Assembly: GCA_028583415.1 (NCBI GenBank)
Contig: JAMYWD010001168.1
Span: forward strand, 36,812 to 100,811
Length of the DNA stretch: 64,000 nucleotides
Direction: 5' to 3'
From: Protea cynaroides
Taxonomy: Eukaryota; Streptophyta; Magnoliopsida; Proteales; Proteaceae
A program made the translations under genes and the position numbers. This document shows positions 35,068 to 46,668 of the stretch, piece by piece. The notes beneath the pieces are model-generated. The model searched no databases, was not told the DNA's origin, and worked only from the letters and a program-made list of their open reading frames with translations. How positions within the stretch are numbered: the first letter of the stretch is position 1; each line of letters starts with the position of its first letter.

Positions 35068-36566
35068 TTTTCAAATATGTTCGCAACATTGAAGATTGTA
35101 CCTGATATAATAGATGAAGTGAAAGTCACTCTTAGATCAGACCCTTATCTGAGAACGATACAAGAAGACATCGAAAAAGGTAAGACTATTCCTGAGTTCA
35201 CCTTGGACGTTGAAAAGATACTGAAATACAAAGGGAGTATGTGTTCCTGAAATGGAAAACTTGGACATTAGACACAGACTAATGAAGGAAGCTCACACCA
35301 CCGCTTATTCAGTACATCTTGGAAGTACAAAGATGTATCATGATTTGAAGAAATTATATTGGTGGAGAGGGATGAAAGCAGATGTAGCTAAATTTGTGTC
35401 TCAATGCCTAAATTGTCAGAGGGTAAAGGCTGAACGGTAAAAACCTGTAGGATTATTGCAGCCATTGCCTGAACCAGCTTGAAAATGGGACTGCATCACT
35501 ATGGATTACGTCATCAGGTTACCTTTGACTCCCCGAGTAGTTGACGCGATCTGGGTGATTATAGATTGTCTGACTAAAACAACTCATTTCATAGCTATAC
35601 GATCACAGTATACCCTGGGGGTTAGCCAAGCTATATGTGGATAATATTATCAGATTACATGGTGTACCTGAAAGCATTGTGTTCGACAGAGACCCACGCT
35701 TTACCTCAAAGTTTAGGGAAGGATTACAGAAGGCTATGGGTAAAATGTTGAAGTTCAGTACTGCATTCCATCCTCAGATAGACGGATAGTTGGAGCGTAC
35801 CATTCAGATTTTAGAAGACATGCTTCGAGCCTGTGTTATTGATTTCAAAGGCTCATGGGATGAAAAACTACCATTGACCGAGTTCGCCTATAACAACAGC
35901 TATTAGGCTACTATACAGATGTCACCCTATGAAGCACTGTATGGTAGGAAGTGTCGAACTTCTTTGTTTTAGAATGAAATTGGAGAATGGAGTATCGTTG
36001 GACCAGAGTTTATTGAAGAGACTTGTCGGGTAGTTGACATTATCAAGGAAAGAGTTAGAACGGCTCAGAATCGTCAGAAACAGTATGCAGATACTCGACG
36101 TCGAGACCTTGAATTCATTGTAGGTGATAAGGTATTCTTGAAAGTATCACCTATGTGAGGTTTAAAACGATTCGGAAAGAAAGGGAAGCTAAGTCCGAGA
36201 TATGTCGGGCCATATGAGATTCTCGCTAAACGTGGAAAAGTGGCGTATCAGTTAGCACTACCCCCATCTATGTCAAGTGTGCATGATGTATTTCATATCT
36301 CATTACTGAAGAAGTACGTCAGAGATCCAACACACGTTTTAACAGCGGATCCACTGAGTCTAACTGATGATTTGACATTCGAAGTAATACCAACTGAAAT
36401 CACCAGCCGAAAGGTTCAACGTCTACACAATCGTGACACTTATTATGTTAAGATCACTTGGAGGAGCCGAGATATAGAAGATATCACATGGGAAGAAGAG
36501 AATGCTATGCGAAAGCAATATCCTCACATTTTCGACTCGGAAGGTATGTACAAATTTCGAGGATGA
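35068..36566 (+). pseudogene. Nested Ty3: integrase and chromodomain-like tail
   Basis: The HHCC zinc finger is intact (about 35290-35430: AHTTAYSVHLGSTKMYHD, then CLNCQRVK). The catalytic core follows with WDCITMDYV, FDRDPRFTS, AFHPQIDG, LERTIQILEDMLRACV and EALYGRKCRT. The tail has GPYEILAK, SSVHDVFHISLLKKYV and a chromodomain-like VKITWRSRDIEDITWEEE to the stop at 36566. Stops are at 35438, 35480, 35787, 35904, 35970 and 36156, each at a position where the family has Gln, Trp or Arg. One frameshift lies near 35610. Confidence 0.9.
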
Positions 36567-36576
36567 AATTTCTAAT

Positions 36577-36590
36577 AAGAAAGGGGAAGT
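36577..36590 (+). promoter_or_regulatory. Polypurine tract of nested Ty3 element
   Basis: AAGAAAGGGGAAGT directly precedes the LTR start TGTATGACCTG at 36591, the expected plus-strand priming site. Confidence 0.8.
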
Positions 36591-38777
36591 TGTATGACCT
36601 GTATCGAACTAACCGGTCTTACCACCTTGTACCAGGTCTACCTATCATGGTCGAGCCAAGTTGACCAAGTGCGTAAAGAAACCACAGACCATGTATGAAA
36701 TCAACCCAAAAACAGTCAATTATGAACGTGTGGTCGCATGCCTAAACAGGTGTGACCGACCACACCTCAAAAGAGTCCAACCAAATGAATTTAGGTCGTA
36801 TAGTCAGACATTTTAGAAGGTGTGGTCGATGGATTCTGTGACCCCACCTCCGACCCTACGGAACCCAGTCAGAAATCGAATTTAGAAAACCTTCCTAATC
36901 CGAAGGGGGTTCTTTTCTAAACTCATTGGGGCATATTATGGAGGATTTTTCTTTATAAATAGGACGTCCCTTAGCCTCTTTCACCCTTTTAGAACTCTAA
37001 TTAAAAGTGAGAGAAAGAGAAGAGAAGAAAGAACATGAGGCACCTCCTCTTCCAGCACCTCCGGCTCCAGCATCTCGGCCCCAATCACCTTTTAGAACTT
37101 TATTTATGTTATCAGTGTTAGATTCTCAGTTCATTAATATTAAAATAATTCCGCTATTATTTATTTACTCTAATTATGGTTATGGATGTGTATGGTTTAA
37201 GCAAAAGGATACAGCCTATTCGAGATCCTGGTTGCACCATTGGATCATAGACGGTTCATCACACCATTCTGGTTAGTGCAGAATTAGGGTGTGACAGGTG
37301 TGGTCGCACGTGTAGTCGGAGTATGTCCGACCACACACTACGACCCCACGCCCTGTGGTTGCAGAAACTGAGACCACAGGTGCTGTCACACCTGCAACCC
37401 CTCAGTTTCTGTTAGTCTAAATATATGAGAATTAAATCTAAATAAAAATCTATAAACTTGTTAGGGTTTCAAGTGGTTTAAAAGAGATTTACAAAGCTTG
37501 AACTAGGATCTACTATCAACCAAAGGTGAGGGAACAAGACCTAAATTAATTGGCTAATAATAAACTATTTTTATTTATTGAGTATAATGCCACGAATGAT
37601 TCTATGCTTGTATGCGTGTATTGTGCATTTCACATGTCATCCAATATTTCTGTTATTATTGTTCATGCATATTTAATTCAGTTTATTTATAACATGATGA
37701 TGATGATGATGTTAGGAATAGGCATGTAAATGTATGTGTGTGGTTAGTGTACTTGATGCGAGTGGAGCTCAGGGGGAGGACGTGACACTGTGATTCATCC
37801 TGGTCACCAGAATCTAGCTCTATCTCTACTCAAGTCTTGTCCACTGACATCATCGTATCGCCATTACCTTAGCAGAACTATTACGTCGTAGGGTATCATG
37901 GGAGGTGGTCTCAGACCGTGTAGTCTCTGACTCTGTCGGGGGGCCTTAGCTCTATCTCTATGGACGTATTGAGGGATGCTGGGGTGAGGCCTTGGATACA
38001 CTGTTTGACATTAGAATTGGTTAGTTGCGAGCCCAGTTTGTAAGCCCTCGCTAATAGGGGCTTACGTATTGGTATGGGTAGGGCATCAGGGGAAGTGTCA
38101 TGCGATGTTTGATCTGGGCACTTTAGCTCTATCTCTATTCCATAGTGGGTGCATGTGGGATGGCGATGATGTTTGATCCATTAGGTGACTTCACACACTC
38201 GTGTATAGAGGTGCGACGGCCACCTATCTTTCTATTGCACATTGTAAACTTATGAACCAGACCAAAGATCTGAATTGAATGCATGCATATGTTTGTTGCA
38301 TTATTTTGTTTGCTCACTGAGCCAGGATGTGTGCTCACCCTTTTCGACGTCGAATATTTTTAATTGATGATGCAGGTACTACTATAGAAGACTATATGAA
38401 TGCTCCGATGTACGGACATGTTGCGGTGATGGATGCAGAAACTATGATGGAGTCGCATGATTCGTCGTGCAAGTACAACTCATGTGTCTTTGATTAGATT
38501 TATTAGTTGGATTATTAAGAACATGTAATTGATTAATTTATTTTATTTTATGTCTTAGTCTTTTGGAGATAATTGGATACTTTATTTATGTTATCACTGT
38601 TAAATTCTCAGTTCATTAATATTAAAGACTTTTGCTATTGTTTATTTATTCTGATTATGATTGTGGATGTGTATGGTTTAAGCAAAAAGACATTGCCTAT
38701 TCGAGATCCTTGTTGAACCGTTGGATCATAGACGGTTCATCACACCATTCTGGTTGATGTAGAATTGGGGTGTGACA
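36591..38777 (+). mobile_element. 3' LTR of nested Ty3 element (2187 bp)
   Basis: It begins TGTATGACCTG after the polypurine tract and ends GGGGTGTGACA at 38777. It has the LTR modules with TAGCTCTATCTCTAT and a small-ORF relic at about 38367-38497. It contains an extra partial copy of its own last 190 bp at 37103-37296 (ATTTATGTTATCAGTG to GGTGTGACA), so its length equals the other LTRs only by coincidence of gain and loss. It abuts minus-LTR sequence on the right. Confidence 0.85.
37103..37296 (+). repeat. Internal duplicate of the LTR 3' end
   Basis: These 194 bp match the terminal part of the same LTR (about 38580-38777), including the terminal GTGTGACA. A fragment of a second LTR end is embedded in the middle of the LTR. 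It could mark template switching during reverse transcription or a recombinant LTR. Confidence 0.75.
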
Positions 38778-40012
38778 TGAACAGTAATAGCAGAAATATT
38801 GGATGACATATGAGATGCACATTACAAGCATACAAGCATAGAATCAATCATGACATTGGACTCAATAAAAATAAACAGTTTGTTATGATCCAATTAGTTT
38901 ATGTCTTGTTCCCTCACCTGTTAGCAATTCTCGATGTCCTTCCAAGCCTTGAAATTTTCTTTGAATTGATTTAACAACCTAAAAGTTATATGAATTTAAG
39001 TTAGGGTTCATATGTGACATGTTACAGTAGTCGAAAATCAAAACAGAGCACTGATAGGTGCCTGATTGGTCCTATGGTCTCATGCTATATCGACATTACT
39101 GTCTACGGTCGATACCCTATGGTCGCATATGGTGCGACCGTAGCTGCGACCATATGATTTCTAAAATCTTTTCGAATGCCTATGGTCGATCCTCTGGTCA
39201 TACTGATCATTCTATGGTCGACCGTAGCTGCGACCTTGAGATTTCTGGTCACAGTCTACCTGAAATTCGAGTTCCTCTTGGGTAAATTCTTTTGTTCTTC
39301 AATGGGTTTTATTCTAAGGTCATCCTATGGCCATCATTAGTAGTTTCTTATCAACCCTAATCATCAAATTCACTCCTCATGGTTCTCCTTGAGATTTCCT
39401 CAAGAAAATCACATAGATCATAATAGGTTGATATGACATATCCTCCATAGAAGTCTTATTCCTTAGAGTTTATATCTCCAGAGATTCGTTTCATACATTT
39501 GCCTGTGATAGAGAGTCAATCCCTTCTCAGCAAACTCTTCTCCTTAGCTTTTTCTTCTTCTCCTTCTCTTCCTTCTCTTCCTTCTCTTTCTCTAAGGTTT
39601 ACTAATTTCTAAAAGAGTGAAAAATGGCTGAGGGACGTCCTTTATATAGAGAAAAACTCTCCATATAAAGTCATTTTTCAATTAGGAAAGCAATCCCTTA
39701 GTTTAGGAAAGTTTTCAAAACTCGGAGTCTGATCTGGGTTCCCACGGTCGATCATACGGTGGCATAAATTATCGACTGTAAGGTCAAATTCATCGACCGT
39801 GGGATTTTGGATTTGAGATTTTTGGTTCCCTTCCTTATGGTCGACCATACCTACCCAGGCATGTGACCTTAGGTATGTTTTTAGTGTTTTTAACTCGATT
39901 CTCATATCTGGTTTGTGATCTATCTTCACACGCTCGGTCCACTTGGTCCAAGAATGATGGGAAGATTTGGCACGACACGGTTAGACCAAGTTAGTGGAGT
40001 GTGGGTCTTACA
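38778..40012 (-). mobile_element. 5' LTR of outer minus Ty3 element, 5' portion
   Basis: It reads on from the middle of the LTR (matching about 1692 of the 682-2871 LTR) to the LTR start, the complement of TGTAAGACCC at 40003-40012. With 31263-32026 it makes one LTR split by the nested plus-strand element. It contains a cluster of TATGGTCGACCGT-like motifs near 39090-39250 in place of the ACCGGTCG cluster of the first LTR. Confidence 0.82.
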
Positions 40013-40397
40013 AATGACGTCTAGGTGGGATTGAGTTATTCGAATCTCGAACCAACTGGAGGCGAAATTAGTAGCAGGAGGGATTTTCGTAGATGGTGGT
40101 GGCCTGGGATTCGTCACTCGTATTTAGGCAGCTTGGATGGCCTTAACCCTTCGAACTTCATTTTTCTAGCCTATTCTTGTTTCATGAATGACAAGGGGAA
40201 TGGAAACGGAAGTGGAAACTTGGCCTCTTCAGGATTAGTTTCTACTCTATTGCTGGGGTTCTTAGACCTAGCCATACTTACTTGGATGTAATGAGGATCA
40301 ACGAGGGGCTGCGTAGAAGATATTAGAACAAAGAACAACAAAAAATAAAACCAGGGGGATCAGAGGAAGAAGTAAAAAGAAGAAGATCGAAGAAGTG
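40013..40397. other. Unassigned DNA right of the outer Ty3 LTR
   Basis: The open frame at 40025-40291 (plus, 88 codons) has no recognisable motif. The sequence does not match the F-box array that flanks the other end of the Ty3 element, so the original insertion site cannot be reconstructed. Confidence 0.35.
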
Positions 40398-40438
40398 AAC
40401 CATTATGACCTATGTTCTGAACATAGGTCATAATGGTT
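40398..40438. repeat. Perfect 41-bp palindrome
   Basis: Two 20-base arms, AACCATTATGACCTATGTTC and its exact complement, surround a single central T at 40418. All 20 pairs match and pairing stops at 40397/40439. It could extrude as a cruciform or form a hairpin in RNA. No element ends were recognised around it. Confidence 0.95.
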
Positions 40439-40719
40439 TATAGACCTACAAAACGGCTATAACCGTTGCGTCGAAAAAGCAAAGTTCTACGTGGACGCAC
40501 CCTACTTGTTGCCCTTTGGATAAGTTTATGGTGGAACAGTACGATCAACGAAGAACAAGTTGAGTGGCGGGACCCATAATGCATCGATTTAAATTTAAAA
40601 ATCCTGCTCGAAAAGCCACCATTACGGCTTCTCAAGAGATAGTCTCATAGGCCTCAACAAAAGAATGGAAAGACATATTTCTCTCCCCATCTTCAAGAAG
40701 CATGCAAGAGCAAGGGGCA

Positions 40720-41040
40720 TCTAATACTGGGGAGGATGTCTCCCCTAACCAAGTTCCCACATGTGGACACCAAGATCCAGGTCTTTATGAGGAACGTTCA
40801 AAAAGCACGCGTGTCATGTATGAAGGCCTCGACACCTCTCGAATATGAAGGCCTCAACGGCTCTCCAATATAAAGGTCTCGACACATCTCCGATATGAAG
40901 GCCTCGACGCCTATCTGATATGAAGGCCTTGACGCCTCTCCAGTATGATGGCCTTGACGCCTCTCCAGAAACAGGCCCATTTGTGCAAGTTCACACGCAT
41001 TGTGCCGGCTGGACGGCAATGCATGGTCGGGGGCCCACCT
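40720..41040. mobile_element. LTR fragment with GAAGGCCTCGACG minisatellite
   Basis: It is similar in order to the solo LTR at 50868-52441: GTCTCCCC near the start, ACACGTG/CACATGTGGACAC, repeated AAGGCCTCGACGCC units (about 40820-40980, roughly seven units near 25 bp), then CTCCAGA and a GTGC-CGG stretch. The right end is lost into unrelated sequence, so it is a truncated relic. Confidence 0.6.
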
Positions 41041-43027
41041 TGAAAAATCAGAGTACAGAGTGTTGAAACCTTGGTCAAGTTGAGCAGTTGAGAGCAACTT
41101 TGTATGTGTCGTCATTGTTGGCAACCTTGGGTTGGCAGAGTGATATGAAGGAGAGAGAATGTCAGCAGGTAGTGTATCCAGTCAGCAGATAGAGTAAACA
41201 ATCAACATGCATGGTTGGACAATCAGAAACCCATTTGGAAACCAATGCACAGCTCTATGCGCTTGCAGTTCAGTGAAAGAAAATAGAAAAAGTAGAGAGA
41301 TAAAATAGAGAAAGAAAAAGGAGAGAGAGTGTCTATAGGTCCCACTAAAGTCCCATTGATAGACATGGTGATTGGGTTGGTGCATTGACAGTAGTTGATG
41401 AGAGAGACTATCAGAAGAGAGAGAATGAAGACCAGAGAGAAGAGAGAGAAAGAAGAGAGAGAAAGAAGAGAGAAAAAGAAGAGAGAGAAAGGAGGAGAGA
41501 GAAAATATGGGCCAAGTGGGTCCCACTGAGGTGGCCAGGCAGCCAGCCCAGGCCAGGTCAGTAGCCGCAGCCGAGGCCAGAAGCTGCGGCACCAGGTCAT
41601 GCCGCAGTTGCTTGCCGCTCACAGCAAGCCACCCAGCAGCATGCTGGTGCACAGCAGGCAGCAGGGCAACCGACAGCCATGCCATGGCATGCCATGCACA
41701 CAGCAGCAGAGCCAGCCGCGAGCACAGCAGCATAGCACATCTGGCTGGCAGCAGGACTACATAGCAGTTGGCTCCTGCAAGCCAGCAAGGCTTGCAGGGC
41801 CTAGCCGCGCGCGCGCCTCACAAGCCTCCGCAAGGCCTGCCCCGCATGCACATAAGATGTTCGATCATTTGCTGCAAAGAAACCTCCCCTTAGTACCCTA
41901 GTGGAAATAAAATAACTTACAGGGCATTACCACTCATTCTCAGGGCATTTTGGTCCATCAGAAAATAAAGGATTCGAAATTAAGGGCCAGAGTTGAGCCA
42001 CGTATTACAGATTCGAATCTGAAGGCTTAAATCAAGGCGGGCTACAGTGCTTCTCACACGTTCCGTCAAGATTCTATCGCGAAAAATTTCATTGGCCGAC
42101 TGCAACTTAAGTTCGTGCTTCGCATCACATGGAACTGGGACTAAGGATACGGTGCTGTGCATGTCATGTATGATGGCGAGAAGATCCAGATCGCACAGAT
42201 ATTACTTGCGCCGAATTCGTTTGACGCGTTTAGGCTAATCTAATGGGCTACAGTAAATCCTGCTTTTATCTGACACATCTGACGGTTATTAAGTAAGATT
42301 CCAGGTTCCGCGAATGGAGAATCGACACCGTTCCTGTTGTGTCAGCGACGGCACGGCTACGGTGCGTCGCTGGTGCACGAATGCTCTTCTGAAAATTCCA
42401 TTTCTTATAATCCTAACGGCTGGACTTTGGATGGTCATAACTCGGCCATCCGATCTCGGATTTGTGTGATTCAAATTGCTACGAACTCCTTTCTTCGAGT
42501 ACTGTTCACCTGCAACAAGAAAACTGAGTTTTGGTGAGATTAAGTTGTGGTTTTGAGAGGAAGAAGGGTTTTGGAGTTCTCTTGTGAGTACAGATCATCT
42601 CCACTCACCTCTCTCTGAGTTTAATGGCCATATAAAACATGAGAGAGGTAGTGTGAGTATGTTGTGAGAGTTTGGTGAGATTTAGATTGTATGAGAGATA
42701 TTGGGAGAGTGCCAAACTCCCATATTGTTGAAGAAGCTCACCTACCACCATTGGAGAGCTAGAGAAGGCCATTTGGTGAGCACCATACATGTCGTGATCA
42801 TGCTGGGAAGGTAATCACGCACACATACCCTATTTATTTGTGTCAATGCCATATGGGAAGGATTTGTAATCTTTATTTGAAAAAAATACATTGTAACCTA
42901 TCAAGTTGGGAACTTGACTGGAATGAGGGTTATTGCCTAGAACTCAGTTACAGCTAAGAATGATCAGTTGTCTCTACGATTTCTGAAGCCGTAGAGATAG
43001 AAGGGTTCATAATGTTTGACTGGATTT
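41041..43027. other. Probable retrotransposon LTR/UTR DNA with a GC-rich block
   Basis: No credible gene is present. A GAGAGA-rich run (41400-41505) is followed by a GC-rich block (41510-41850) rich in CAGC/CCAG and GCGCGCGC. The frames of 100-180 codons here on either strand are low-complexity Ser/Phe/Leu or Ala/Cys and lack motifs. The region around 42040-42900 has the look of LTR leader DNA, but I found no ends or target duplication. Confidence 0.35.
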
Positions 43028-43510
43028 GCTTTCTGAAGCTGTGCGAGATAGAATGTCCGCAATACAATCTTCCGGGACGTATAGATCGAGGTTACCCCCT
43101 TGCTCCAATATTATTTCTTTGACTTATTTTTTCCTTCACAATTTGTCTCGTATTTTCTCTTGGATTGGTCCTCTTTTATATTACGTCAAAGAGATGAAGG
43201 AAAAAACTTAGTCGCTAAGCCTTGTTGCCGGTCATTGACTAACGAGGAAGGTTCAAGACATGGTACAGACATGACATGGTTGAGTGAAACGTTCCTGAAA
43301 TGCTTAAAATATAACAAAACAGATATGATTAAAATATAACGCACCATCTTGGTTAATTATTTAAGAAAACAGACATGATTAAAATATAACCAAGATGGTG
43401 CAACAATTTTGGTATAAAATATACCAAGATGGTGGCACCATCACCATTGCCACCACCGCCAATGCTTTCGTCCCGAATGGTAGTTTTCCATTGCAATGCG
43501 ACTTCATCAA
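43028..43510 (-). pseudogene. PP2-B F-box 5' fragment (exon 1 start and upstream)
   Basis: The minus strand shows exon 1 remnants (DLYVP-, then CIADILS) with the start codon changed (ATT in place of ATG) and cut off after about 25 codons. Upstream sequence follows the array units: TTCACAATTTGTC, TTTTATATTACGTCAAAGAG, then the CACCATCACCATTGCCACC and GCGACTTCATCAAT blocks. A perfect 15-bp inverted repeat, GCACCATCTTGGTTA (43341-43355) against 43387-43401, lies inside. It is a dispersed non-functional copy. Confidence 0.75.
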
Positions 43511-44590
43511 TCTGAAGACATTCAATTTAGGTTATGTGCACTAGCCCATTCTGATGTCGCATGAGTGGAGAAGAAAAAAGGCAAAAAAAAAATGGAGAGA
43601 AAAGGCACGGCTTCAGAAAGCAAATCACGACATCTGTAAATACTTGAAGGCAGTAGAAGCTGAAAATTGAAATAGGAACTTTGTACCCTTCTTTTTGAAA
43701 CCATCAAACAGCTCTCGAAACGTTGCAGAGTAAGTAATAGAATGTAAAAGATGAGTGCAGAATTCCCAAATCGGGAGAAAACACAAAAGCTTCGTTTTTC
43801 ATGCTGTCACCGAAAAAAAAAAAAAAGGATAGAGAATCATAAGCTTTACTCGACGCACAAAATACACCTCATCCATATAATTTCATTGTATGCATACCTT
43901 GCAAAGTTCAAACATCAAACATAAAGGATTGTGCTATTACGAAGAGATTAGAGAGGGAGATGGAAAAGACGCAGATGGGAAAAACACAGAGAGGTCGGAG
44001 AACGAGATGATAGAGAAACGGGAAAAACACAGATTGGAGAAACGTATGGAGATAAGAGATGAGAAAGACCACCGAGAAAAGAAAGATTGAAGAGAAATTT
44101 AAGAGAGAGCGGAGATAATTTCACTTGAGATTGGTAGGAGGAAGAAATTGTAGATGTCCTCACATGTAACCCCATCGAAATTTTAGAGAGAGCGGAGATA
44201 ATTTCACCTGAGATTGGTAGAGGAAGAAATTGTAGATGTCCTCACATGTAACCCCACCGTTAGGTGGTGTATATGTGGCAATGCATGACTTTTTTTTTTA
44301 GGTGACTTGGTCCCTCTTTTTCAGGAGGTTTTTGGACGATCGTCCTTCATTTCAGGAGGCATATATTCCCTGTTTTATTTGGTGACCATAGTTCCTTTTT
44401 GTGAATCTCTTTTTAGGGTTATTATGAGAGAGAACTTGGAACTCTAATACCATGTCAAGTTTCCAACTCAAAAATTTGAACTAGTAAGTGGAGGGACTCT
44501 CCATATATAAGATCATAGGATTCCAATCTCATTAGCAATGTGGGACTATTCCCAATAGTAGAAACCCCTTTCCCTTAGCAACGGATAGGG
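43511..44590. other. Intergenic DNA with an 83-bp tandem duplication
   Basis: The only clear structure is a direct duplication of about 83 bp at 44099-44180 and 44183-44262 (GAGAGAGCGGAGATAATTTC to TCACATGTAACCCCA). No gene was recognised. Confidence 0.5.
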
Positions 44591-45234
44591 TAAGGGTGTC
44601 AAAAATGGGCCCGGCCCGGTAGCACGGACCGAGCCAGCCCGATATAACCCGAACCCAACCCGGACCGAACCTTAATGGACATGTTTCGGTCTCGGCTTGT
44701 AAAACCCGACACCGTTTCAGCCCAAACCGAAATCAGACCGGACCAGCCCGTTAAGAAGCCCGAACTAGCCCGAACTAAACCAGAGGTCTATTCGAGCCCA
44801 GTTTCTTAATTTTAATGGTTTTAAATTTTGATGGATTATATTACACTGATAGTTTACTTCTTGATCGAAAAGATTATATGAATCTAAAGTTGAAAAGAGT
44901 ATGTTAATTGTTACAATTTACTGAATTACATGCATATAGAATGAATGATGCTAATTTTATAGATAGAAATAAAAAAATATGCTATATATCTTACATATAA
45001 AATAGGCCCGATAAGCTTGATAAGCCCGGTCCGGACTGAACCAGCCCGAAATCACCTCAATAAGCCCAACCCGATAACAAACCCACACCGGACCCGGCCC
45101 GATAGTTATTGTGTCCAAGCGCAGCCCAACCCAGCCCGAACTCTTAATGGACATGTTTTGGGCTGGGCTTACAAAACCCGACACCGATTTAGCCCGGACC
45201 GAAACCGGCCCGGACCGGCCCGTTGACACCCTTA
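44591..45234. mobile_element. hAT-like non-autonomous element, copy 1
   Basis: It starts TAAGGGTGTCAA and ends TTGACACCCTTA, a 12-bp perfect terminal inverted repeat. A perfect 8-bp target duplication GGATAGGG lies at 44583-44590 and 45235-45242, the hAT signature. The subterminal parts are unusually rich in GGCCCG, CCCGAAC and CCGGACCG on both sides, around an AT-rich core. There is no transposase. Confidence 0.92.
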
Positions 45235-46668
45235 GGATAGGGCAAGATAAAAAAAAAGCACATCAGGTTTTTTTTTTGCACAAACCCAAGCTCTTCTTCT
45301 CATCTGCTCAAGGAAACTACATTCTGCTTCACTTCTAGAAGAAAATACAAAACAAAACAAATCTATCATGCTTTTCACAAATTGGAGAGTGCAATTCCTC
45401 TTCAGCTATTAGTCATCCGGCCTAGGAAAAATAAGTATGATTATATTGGCGAGTCCAAAAAAAATTATCTGATACTTGTTGTTGGATAGACTCGTTGGCA
45501 GCTGCTTGCTTAGTCTTTCCTTTGATGTCCCAATGGGCTAGTGCACATAACATAAATTGAATGTCTTCAGATCTTGCGATGCATAAAACTGGGGGAAAAG
45601 AAGCAGGTGAGAGGTCGAAAGGCTTTGAAAGCAGAAGCTACACTGATCGAAAGTTGATCAAAATAAATATGATTGAATCGGATCCAAATCCTCTCCAATC
45701 GGCCAGCCTATCAGCTAAACATCGGACAAACTGGAATACAACAGTATATGTTCTGACATATTCTAACCTGTCCGATGTTTGTCTAGCAAACTGGCCTGCT
45801 GGAGAAGATTTCTATATTATTGAACCAGCCATTGGAATTAACTAACCTAACTTTGTTTCAATAGTCAGTAAAATAGTAGAAAAATAACGAAACTTCACCT
45901 TTTACAGCACCTTTTACAGCCCATGTACAAAACTTTTCACACAAGAACTTCAAAAAATCAATTTACCCAAAAAAAAAAAAAAAACTTCAAAAAATCACAG
46001 ATTTGTTTAAATATATGCTTCTTTCTTTTCCAATTTCATTTTCTAGGTTTCTGGCCAATTCTGATAGATTTCCAACCAATTTTATTCAATATTATTTGGA
46101 TTCCATGAAGGTCGATCCCAAAAAGTTGCGGTCTTAACGACCCTATTGTTGCGAAAAACGTCCCACATAATCGGCACATACGATACCGAAATGGTAAAAA
46201 ATATAAAGCGTCGAAAATGAACAAGATGTAAAGACATACAGATATACGTGGTTAAGTACCGGTGTGATATCCTACATCCACGGGGCAATCTCAACGGAGA
46301 TCTTTTTGCTGTATTTGAAAAAATTACATACCACACCCTTCACCTTGACAACACAATACATAGGTCCCACACTTAACAAAAATATCTCAACAATACAACT
46401 CCCATAAGTATTCTCACAAGAAACCACCTAGAGAAATCGTACATTCAAAGAGATCTTACAAGTAAACCTAAAATAAATATAAGAAGTCCAACCTAAAGAG
46501 GACCAAAAGCTGATTAATTGTTCTCCCTCACTCTTAAGCTTTCTTGAGCATATGATTGTGTGTTGTAGTTGTTTAATGTATTTCGTCCCTCTATATGGAA
46601 TATATGGAAGGAGAGATGCAATTCCGTTTCTCTATCACAAAAGAATCTACAATGGTTGGATATGTAAC
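45235..46668. other. Intergenic DNA between two hAT copies
   Basis: No gene is recognised. The 94-codon frame at 45561-45845 lacks known motifs and overlaps the hairpin at 45686-45826. A segment near 46240-46310 (GATATACGTGGTTAAGTACC and CCTACATCCACGGGG) resembles motifs common in plant retroelement leaders but is too short to assign. Confidence 0.35.
45686..45826. repeat. Imperfect long hairpin
   Basis: Two arms of about 58 bases are inverted copies with mismatches. The best-paired core is AACATCGGACA (45719-45729) against TGTCCGATGTT (45768-45778), flanked by GGCCAG and CTCTCC/CTTCTCC pairings. It could be a foldback relic or a hairpin RNA source. No TIR element ends are evident. Confidence 0.55.

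Noticed and set aside
41182..41788. Overlapping frames of 60-183 codons on both strands
   Set aside because: They come from GAGA-rich and CAGC-rich low-complexity DNA in probable LTR sequence. Residue make-up is Ser/Phe/Leu or Ala/Cys with no family motifs.
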